64,000 bases of DNA from Lantana camara (taxonomy: Eukaryota; Streptophyta; Magnoliopsida; Lamiales; Verbenaceae). The notes under the pieces were generated by a model. That model searched no databases and was not told where the DNA came from. It saw only the letters and a program-made list of their open reading frames with translations. Both the position numbers and the translations under genes were made by a program. The stretch lies in assembly GCA_037501455.1 (NCBI GenBank), contig CM074863.1, forward strand, positions 12,024,001 to 12,088,000, read 5' to 3'. Numbering within the stretch: position 1 is the stretch's first letter; each line of letters opens with the position of its first letter. This document shows, piece by piece, positions 54,708-64,000 of this stretch.

Positions 54708-56861
54708 CCGCAAGGGTTTTATTAGGTGTTATAATTATGTATAAGTATGGTAGTGCGGACCTTATTTTGATTTTGGTGTCCAGGGTCAATAGTTAAAGGG
54801 CTAATTTTAAATGGGCCTTTATTGTTTTTGGGGTTGTTTTGTAATTTCGGGAAGTTTTTGCCCTTTATTCTGTTATGGAAGAAGGTGGCTGTGGTGGATT
54901 TAGTACTGCCCGCTATCTAATTAAGGATTAGTAGTTATGTTAGTGTTATGGTCTTTTTGTATTGGGGTGTGTGAAGTGAAACGCAAAATGTAACTAAATT
55001 TCTTGTGATTTGTATTTGGCTAATTAATGAATCTTCTATTGTTTTTAATATTTTACTCTGATTTTTCCTCAATTGGGCCTGAAAGTCTGAATCATGTAAA
55101 CATTATATTAGTCTAAGCTAATGCCAGCTTGAAGCTCCAAAGCCTCTTTTTCTTCGTTTTTTACTTATGGGCAAATACTATTCCAGATTAGGGTTCAAAT
55201 TCAAATAAATAAGTTACTAAAAAAATAACTTGTCCGAAACTTCCAGTGTTGAACGATGAATACATAATATTATGAATTTAAGGGATCATTAAAGTTTAAA
55301 ATTCTTTCATTACTCAAATCTTAGATCACTAGACTTATAGCTAAATTAAATTATTTAAGGAAATTCTTGTAATAAATATTAAGTAGGAGCCAGTAAAAAT
55401 AACATATAAAATTGTAGTGGTAGACAACCCATGGTACATTATTTAATACTTTTGTAGCAGTAGGCATATAGAAATGAGAAGGGTTTGTATTGTTCCAACT
55501 TTTTTGACAAGTCCTTAGACCGTAAGACCAGACATTTCTTTTCAGTGTGCCATTCTTCATCTTCCTCAGATTTTTGTCCTTCCAAATGGATGGATTATTA
55601 TTAATTTCGATTTCCTTCCTTTTTTGACAACTTTCTAAAGAGGATATATATATATGTGAATATATTTTTAAGAATTATATAGTTATGTGAAATGATAAGG
55701 ACATTCTTAGAATATTTAGTGATAATGTATGTATTTGAATGAAGAGTTTGAAATAAATAAATACTTAGGTTTTGATCGAGAAGTCAAATGATATTGTCAG
55801 ATGCAGGCGTAGTCTTCCATGGTGTTGGGTCAAAGCTGATATGGAGTATTGAGCCCCGTGACTCTTCGGAGCCTGTCATTTCATTACAACACACTATTCC
55901 TCCATTTCTTTTCTTTTTCCAATTTTGATTCTAGCAAAGTTGTCTCATTAAAATCTTATTCAAATGGCATTTTCTTTTTGTACTTTAGTTGTTTGGGTGT
56001 TTAGTAACTAAAACTTTGACTCTATTTATACAAAAATGAATGTCAAAACAACTTTGATATAGAATCTGATGAAGAACCTGGCCAAATCAGAAAGTTACAA
56101 CCAATGAACTCACCTCTCTGAAAACGAACCACAACACCTAACAAGCTAGCTAGCGTATGAGTAACAAAATTTCCACACTATGAAAATGAACGAAAGAAAT
56201 TTTTATATGTCCAAAATAAGCTTTCCACACAAGGAAGGATAGGTGGTTGTGTGGATTTGTATAAATTGAACAAATAATATAAACTTCATTCTAATTCGAG
56301 CTTCATCAAATCAATGTTACACTTGTTTTATATTTAGTTGGATTTCAGAAAAATTCGACAACAATTTCAGTCATTTTAAAATCAGTTTTCTAATTAATCA
56401 TCACAGCATAAACTAAAAGTGAGGAAGCACGGTTTGTCCTAAAAATTTATCCATTTTAGTAATAGGGTTCAATTGGATGCAGTATATTTTTTTTGTGCTT
56501 TTCAGAAATTATGACAAAGCAGAAATTGTTTGGGCTTAAAGCAAAACAAAAGTGTATGGGAACTGATAAATAAAATTGTACTTTTATATTCGTAGGCCCA
56601 ATAAGATAACTGGCCCTCCTTACAAAAGAGATCTGACGAAGGTGATTGGTTTCGTCATTCGCGTACCATGCTACTGTCCTAATTGGGCCTGAACAAGCAT
56701 AAAGAATAAATGACGGTTTTTATGTTTCACCCCTCAAAATTTAAAAATAATTATTTTATTATTGTTAGCTCCCCTCTCCTCATACAAAATTCTCATGACA
56801 ATCAAGTTTATGAAGTGCTTTCCTGATATGTTATATTCAAGTCTATGAAGTGGATTGATTT
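54708..56861. other. Intergenic after the expansin gene
   Basis: Expansin 3' UTR to about 55050, then AT-rich sequence without a gene or a definable repeat. Confidence 0.45.
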
Positions 56862-59800
56862 TGTTGAATATATCTTTAATATTAGTGTGGAAATATTACA
56901 AGATATATCTTATTGTTCAAAAAACATGACTGTTGAGCTGCTGGTACTAATTGAGAAACTGTAGCAGTTACTGGTATTTAATTGGTATATTATTTCTGTA
57001 ACGGTTGGAATGACTAGTACTTCAAAGCTGACGGGAGTTACAGAAATATTCTGTAACAAACGTCTCGAAATCTTATGGAAGTTACAGAAATTTGATTACC
57101 AACATATCCATGATCTTGTAACGATCAGGAAGTTATGAGAGCAATCAAATCGAATTAAGTACCAATGACTGCAAGTCTAGTACCAGAACAATATAAAACA
57201 TCCCCATTTCCGATAAGAAAAATCATCCTTTACAAAGGAACATTCTTGAGAGTTCTTTAAGTGAATTGCTATCACTTAGAACTTATTTTTCCTTTGAGGC
57301 TTGACATATATCCTGGAGGTGTATTGCCTGGAACCTTTAGTAAACCATTTGTGGTAGGGGCAACAAAAACCTTAAGGACAAGGATTACCCGTGTCAATCC
57401 CCTGTTTTAATCGTCATACTGAAGATTCTATTCCATTCCCTTAAAAAACAATCGTTCTAAACACTTATGGAATTTCTGTTCTTTTGGAACTTTTTATGTG
57501 TAATTCCAGTTTTTCCTAACAATCTTAAGGTTTCTATTGAATGGAATCAGAATCCTTCAAAGTAATGAACCAGGATATTGTGTCAAGCCTAATCTATTCT
57601 ATGATAACAATTTCATCTTTGGCGAGACAAGATGAATTTCTTGTTGATGAATCCAAACTTGCATTTAGTTCTAGAGGATCCTTCATTTGGTGAAGGACTA
57701 TTAGTTGAGCATCATAGCTAGAAGTTGTCAATGCACTACAACAACAAAGAAACAAGCGGGCGGAATGTGAGGAACTTGCTTGTGGCGATGTTCGTATCTC
57801 GCTCTTTGGTAGCTGGTGTGGTTCTTTTCTCGCTTATGTGGTCTATGTACAAATTATCAGATCTATTAGAGAATTGTGGGAGATCTGGATACACGTACCA
57901 AGCTAAGGAAAAATGTACCAATAAATATTTAGATCTTTAAATTATTAACAATCCTATTGTGGAGCTATAGGCTATTGTCAATACATTGAGAATTGTGGAA
58001 ATTGTCATACCTAAGTTGGAGCTACAATTTCTAAAACTTTCTCCAACATGGAAGGATTATTCCAAAAGTTAATACATAAATGTGAGGACTTTCCTTTTGA
58101 TCAAATTTGAAAGTTTTTTTTTAAGAACAAACACAAAACGTGTTGCTAAGAATTTAATTTAAAGGAAGTTAAGTATTAATTATGTGGGGGTAGACTTGTT
58201 CGAAGGAATAGTATCCATGTTGAGAAGAACCTTGGATAGTTTTAACATTTGAAAAGAATTTTATTTTCGTGATGAGAAGGACCAATAAAGACAAAATAGC
58301 TTCAGAGCCTGAGTTAGAGACACTGATACAAAGAAAAAATAGTTCCCGAGCATAAGTTAGAGGCACTGGAACAAAGACAAAATGGTTCCAAAGTATATAT
58401 TGAAGGCAAACACCAAGGAAATTGTTCAAGAGCCAGTGGAGGAGACAAATGAACAATTGATTGAAAAGCTTACAATAAGATGAGAATTATTGTGACAATC
58501 TGCATTCCAGCTTGGGTTAATTATTAATATTCTTATACTTTATATGCAATTACGAGTTGTATATTATAATTTTTCTATGATTGCATATTGGTGAGTATAG
58601 ATCTTAATGTTGTTGGTAGAAGTTAGTTTTGCATTAAAAACTTGTTTCAGCAGTGAAATGACAGTTACAAACATTAAATGTTTGAAATTAAGTCTTTGAT
58701 ATGTGCAGGTCTCAAAATGAAACGTTCCAAACAGTTCTATGTGTTCATGACTGAGTTTATGATGGTATTTATGAATTAACATAAATTAGGCGATGAATAG
58801 CAATACAAATATATATTGTAACTCTATTTTAAAAGCTATATGTTTCAAAATTCGTGAAAGTTTTACTTAAATTGCTTTTCGCGATAAGAAGGAATTTGAG
58901 TTTACTTTGAATCTGAGTAAGTTGTTATACATTGAATACCGTGGAAAGGATTATTGGTAGTTCTTTCGCATTTATAGATCGGATTCACAATACTTGTATG
59001 GAGATTAATTTTATAGATATGGTACAAGTGGAAGACAAATATTATTTAAAAGTGTGGGGGTACATCATTTATTTTTGAGATCCAAATCCGAAAAGGACTA
59101 AGTTAAGGGCTTGAGTTGTTAAGAGTGTATTAATTGGATATGCTCTTAACAACAAAGCTTATAGACTCTTTGATTTGGAGTCTAATGTGATAACTAAGTC
59201 GAGGTATGTGGAATTTTTGAAGATAAGTTTTAAAAGTTGTTGGGAATGTTGTTCCAACAAATGTACCAAATGGAAATATTGGAAATGTTGTTCCAAAGGA
59301 AAATGTTGGGAATGTCATTCCAACTAAAATTCCAAGTGGAAATGTTGAAAATGTTGTTCCAACTAATGTTCCAGGAAATGTTGGAAAGGTTGTTCCAACT
59401 GAGGTTCCAGGAAATTTTCTAAAAAAATGTTGGAAATGTTATTCTAATAAAAGTTCCAGAAGTTGCTGGAATGAAGTCCTGCGTATGTTCCAAAAGATGT
59501 TGGACATAACAAAGTTTTTGAAATTGCTGGAAATTAAGTACCAGAGTATGTTCAGAAAATGTTGAACATAGCAAAGTTTTTGGGACTGTTAGAAATGAAG
59601 TATTCCAAAAGATGCTGAAAATAAGGAAATTCCAACCATTGGAAATAAAGTTATTCCAACGGATGTTCCGGAAGAAGTTGGAAATAACCTATCATCTGCC
59701 AGTGAGCCTAGAAGTCCTATAAGATCTGTTGTGGAATCAAGAATTCTAAACGTGAAACAGATCTAGAAGGAGTACTAGAGTTGGATAAGAGAAGAATTTA

Positions 59801-61675
59801 GAAGAAGACTATTTCTTTTCAATATTTATTATTTTTGGTGGGGTGGAACCAAAATAATAAAATGGTAAATAAAATACTCTAAGTATCTAACTTTGTGATT
59901 GATCCTGAATTGTTTAAAGGAGTAATGCATTTGAAAAGCAATAAATGATAAGATGGATTCAATCTCGGGACTGGTACTTGAGTATCGATAGATTTACCTT
60001 GTGATTCTAAACTCATTAGGTGCGTGTGGGTGTTTATAAACTAATGATACTAATTTCTACTTTTGAAATGAAATTAGTAGTAAAGTGATTTATATAAATG
60101 GAAGTGATGGACCACTTGGAGACTTTGCTCTAGTAGTTCGAGTTGTTTTCATAAGAGTTCCGTTTGACTTGATGTCTATTTACCAACTATTCTCATCAAG
60201 TGGTTGTAACAAGATTATTTTAAACTATAATTTGAAATAAAATAAATTTATGGGAACAACCCGAAAGCTTTGTTCTACCAATAAAGGTAAAGTGAGAAAA
60301 TTTGTTAAATCACTTGTGGTTAAAATAAACACTAAAACAGTTGCACGGAAGGTTCGATACTATTATTTTAAACTTTGGTTTCGTAAATAACAGTATGAAC
60401 AAGTGCATATACTTCAATGTACATCAGAGTACATGATGATATTTGTAAGTTAGTGACATGTTGGTCATTGGTACTTGCATGATTGGAGTGAATGAAATTA
60501 AAAAGTATCTTTCTTATGTCTTTAAGATGAAATACTAAGATATATAACCTATGTCTTTAAGGTGAAAAACATAGGCGAAGAAGATACCATCTTGGGAATC
60601 AAAGTGAAGAAAAATAGTGTGAATTGGAAAACTAGTTTGAGAGATAATAAATCCAAAAGTTGTTGGATTTTCACTCTTATCGGTGGGGCTGTTTCTTGGG
60701 CAAGCAAGAAATAGACATGCATCTCTCATTCTACCATGGAATCCGAGCTCATAATTTTGGCACAAAAGAAAATGAGTGATTGGACAAGAGAATGTTAGTA
60801 GACATATCTCATTGGCCAAATTCAGTTACTCATGTTATGTTGTATCACTATATTTGTTATAGTAAAGTACCTACAATAAGTCTTGACATGTTGGTCTAAG
60901 ACTGAATTTGTGAGACAATCAATACGAGGCGATATTATTTTGTCTAGGACAAGTAAAGAAAATTTGATTGTGACGTGCTTACTAAGACTCTGACGAGAGA
61001 ATTGGTACAACTTCAACTACTGAGATATGGGACTTAAACCACTAATAAGTCAGGAGTGACGGTAACCCAACCTATAATTAGGTTACCCCTATACTATAGG
61101 TTCAATGGGAAAAACAACTCACATTCGCTGGCTGGAAGTTACTATCTTGTGGTCTCATATGTAGTTCATGATAGTAACGTGTGTGTTGCTTGAAAAGAGG
61201 TTGAGCTTAGCTCTTAACAAAATGCTGCACTTGAAAGCAACAAAGTGCAAGAGAAACATTTTGCTTATATGAACTAGAAGTGGAGCCGCTTCTTATAGAT
61301 AGTTGTGGTTTACTCTCTTAGAGGTTTATGAAACAAGATAATTGCACACGGCTATAAAAGTGCAGAGCATGATGAATGTTTATCGTAAAGGAAGGAAAGT
61401 GTGTGTGTGGCAGTTCCGATCGTATCATAAAGGAGTAGAGGTTCAATCTGCGGACACCATCAACTTCGATACGATCTTGAACTACTTACACTAAGAGAAG
61501 GTTCAATGTTCGTCACACCTTCTTTTATGCACATAATCCTTAGAGATGATAAATTGTTTGGTTAAGAGAAGTTTTCCAAACAAGTGGGGGATTGTTGAAT
61601 ATATCTTTAATATTAGTGTGGAAATATTACAAGATATATCTTATTGTTTGAAAAACATGATTGTTGAGCTGTTGG
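56862..61675 (+). mobile_element. Decayed copia-type LTR retrotransposon
   Basis: The left LTR starts TGTTGAATATATC at 56862 and probably ends near 57520. A degenerate tRNA-Met primer site (TGGAATCAGAATCC) follows at 57542. The same LTR start recurs at 61593, preceded by the copia polypurine tract CAAGTGGGGGAT. Between them, broken plus-strand frames show copia pol in the right order: an integrase end (IGYALNNKAYRLFDLES, about 59126-59200), RT remnants (about 60420-60540) and RNase H (GGAVSWASKK, then CISHSTMESEL, about 60680-60760). Stops and frameshifts are frequent. The right LTR is cut at 61675 by a TR-GAG family LTR. Confidence 0.82.
59234..59480 (+). repeat. Tandem coding minisatellite in the copia pol
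   Basis: Units built on GGAAATGTTGTTCCAAC repeat about eight times with variation. In the pol frame they encode GNVVPTNVP-type repeats, between the integrase and RT regions. Variable spacer units (about 24-45 bases) separate the cores. Confidence 0.8.
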
Positions 61676-64000
61676 TGTAGCACCCCGCACGTGAGGCACC
61701 ACATCCCCCGCACTAAGGCTCAACACGAGTAACGAAATAGTATATCCGCACCCGTATCAAACCCTAGCGAACGGGAGACAAACGTAAAACCTTCCTAAGC
61801 CAGGCGGAGCTAGACCCTGCAATGATTACCAATCCACAAAATATATGCATCAACATGCTCAATTCACACATACGAATCATAATATAATTTGGGCTCTTCA
61901 GGCCTCTTTTAAATCATATCAAAATCCAGTAAAGCCAATTTCATAATAAATACATAGGTAACAAATTTCTCGATATAATTGAAACGAGTCATACATAATT
62001 CCAATACAAATATGAGTGCAGAGACTCCCTAACCTAACTTGACTCACTCAAAACTTCAAATACCTCCGCCTAGCTCGAACCTCCAAAGAACAAACCTGCA
62101 CACTAAAAGAATGGGGAGGGAGAGGGGTCAGTCTCTAGAAGACTGAGTGAGCAGGAGCGATACATATATATATAAAACATGCACAGGCAAGTCATAAATC
62201 CCGAGCAAGGTTTTATTTGGAATTAGTTCCCACTAAGGGTAGGAAAATAGATAACAATGCTCGCGCTTTACGACTAAGTCATATTAAATTCATTCCGATC
62301 ATAAACCATACATAAATATAAAGCTCGGCGAGTGAGCGTGCACAACCTCCATCCAAACTCCGACCGTGTACGACAAATATTAATAATATATTTATTAGGC
62401 GACCATGCATTATATCATAATACACACAGACCAAAAATCATATCATAACCATATTCGTTTGGGCAATCCGGATCCCGGCATTCCCGCACGGTGCCTAATC
62501 ATACCATAACATATTCATAAACATAATCATATTATAGCCAACCTTCTTCCTCCGGGTTGGTGGTGGGTTTGCAAGACCCGACCACCTCCGTCACTGGCCA
62601 AAAGGGGTTACATGACTCCCCAGATGGCACTCAGTCTCCCTTTCCCCGCCAATCTCCTGACGAGGTCCAGTACCGCTGTTTAAGTAGTGGGACTAGTATA
62701 TGGGATCCCCGTCAGCCCTTGCTTCCTCGGTTAGCCACATATACTAAGTCCCGGGGCCCGTGAACATATCAACCATACAATCTCGCCAAAACATATCAAT
62801 ACATACATATGATACATACCATAAGAAATCATACCTTACCGTGTAATTCGGCATATGCTATATACGTACCTCTCCGTGTCATCCTAATCCATAGCTAGCT
62901 TGAAGACACACGGTTTGGAGCATAGCCTCATTACAAAACCATTTTCAAGCTTATGTACGCTCATACATATAACTCAGAAGGATTTACTCGATAACTCCAT
63001 TCAAAAACCATATATATATATAATCATAAGGTTTTGGCCAAAGCTTTTCACGTAAGGGTTGTAGGGTTTAATAAGTAGCTAAAACGAAAACCACCCTCAC
63101 CTGAACCGTGACGAACAAGGAACGGGTTAACAAGCGCTCGAACGGTCAAGATCTCTCCACCCTGGAGATAAACTGTACAAAAGACAACATGACGTGTTCG
63201 TGAGACTCAAGACTCTTAATGAACCATATATGACGCACGGCAATGAAGTGAATATGACATGAATGCATAAATGATCATGTTATATTATAAAAATGTTCAT
63301 GTGCACGATTAATAAATTTAAAACATATAATCATTTATTCGTTCACATATTTCATTCAATTTCATAAGTTCATAATTTCATATTAATTCCATAAATTCAT
63401 AATTTCATATAAATTTCATAAATTCAAATCATTCATAATATTCATCTAATAAGCACAACATATAATATTCAAATTCACATTTAAGAATAAAATAAATAAT
63501 TGAAAACGTTCAAACAAGAGTCGATGATTAAATACGCGAAATGGAAATCAATTAATTTCTAGAATTAAATTAAATCAAATAATATTTAGAATATATAATA
63601 ATTATACATAATATATAATAAACATACATATTATATAATATAAGATAACATATATACATATATATATATATACCTCACGTACACACTCACACATACAAGC
63701 ATGCAATATACTATATATTTCACATATATAATTAAACTCATGCATGAGATATATTACCATAGATTATACAATATATATATATATATATACACATGCATGC
63801 AAATACACACTCACACGTACACAGCCATGCATGCATTTTATTTATAGTACCCATGCAATACTCACACTACCACACTCTCATGCATGCACACTAAAACATA
63901 GTACACAATCATGCATGCACAACTCACAACCCACAACTCACAGCCATGCATGCAACATACACACTCACAGCACCACCTCCAGCAGCCCACCAAAACAGCA
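61676..64000. repeat. TR-GAG family LTR, truncated by the window edge
   Basis: Starts TGTAGCACCCCGCACG and shares ordered blocks with 28862-31638: CACCACATCCCCCGCAC, GCGAACGGGAGAC, AGGCGGA, CCGCCTAGC and GGGGAGGG...GGGGTCAGTCT. It is clearly diverged, so it is a different member or subfamily. It sits inside the 3' LTR of the copia element. The last 500 bases are rich in CATGCATG and AT repeats. Its end, its interior and its target duplication lie beyond the window. Confidence 0.8.

Overview
This is nuclear DNA from a flowering plant, most likely a eudicot. The genes have short GT-AG introns in AT-rich surroundings, and the gene set is plant-specific: a NAC factor, a Casparian-strip membrane protein and an alpha-expansin. 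Several transposon families are layered over one another. The species cannot be read from the sequence alone.

Left third, 1-18.3 kb, is gene-rich. In order it holds the 3' end of a SET-domain protein gene (1-999), a NAP-type NAC transcription factor (3487-4634, +), a CASP-family membrane protein (6985-7854, -), a four-KH-domain RNA-binding protein (8563-11220, -) with a decayed TFIIB-related (PTF2-like) copy just upstream, a probably plastid-targeted SAM-dependent methyltransferase (13220-14917, +) and a RING-finger protein (16815-18247, +). The RING protein's conserved N-terminus appears to begin at ACG rather than ATG. tRNA-derived SINE remnants and a small MITE family sit in the introns and spacers.

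Middle, 18.3-51.1 kb, is dominated by mobile DNA. It contains a retroposed segment with an 11-bp target duplication, a palindromic element with a MITE in its centre, and a three-layer nest in which a solo LTR contains a hAT-like element that contains another inverted-repeat element, which itself holds a perfect 40-bp hairpin. Next is a young non-autonomous gypsy-type retrotransposon of TR-GAG type (28857-37619) with almost identical 2.77-kb LTRs, a gag gene and no pol.

From 38.26 to 48.82 kb are two endogenous caulimovirid (plant pararetrovirus) fragments, both on the minus strand. Fragment A carries the RT/RNase H end, a viroplasmin/transactivator gene with two stops, a promoter-like region, an intact movement-protein frame, a tRNA-Met primer-binding site and small ORFs. 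Fragment B carries small ORFs, a coiled-coil protein, a coat protein and protease/RT. They are separated by a 2.2-kb segment holding exons of a host short-chain dehydrogenase (SDR) gene. A non-autonomous CACTA element (49211-51085) follows.

Right part, 51.1-64 kb, has one clear gene, an alpha-expansin (53745-54707, +). After it lies a decayed copia element (56862-61675) whose 3' LTR is broken by another LTR of the TR-GAG family, which runs off the window.

The host genes are ordinary, unrelated neighbours rather than a pathway cluster. The most unusual content is the pararetroviral pair with the captured host exons, the nested transposons, and the likely ACG start. Exon borders come from reading splice sites and frame by eye. 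No database search was possible.
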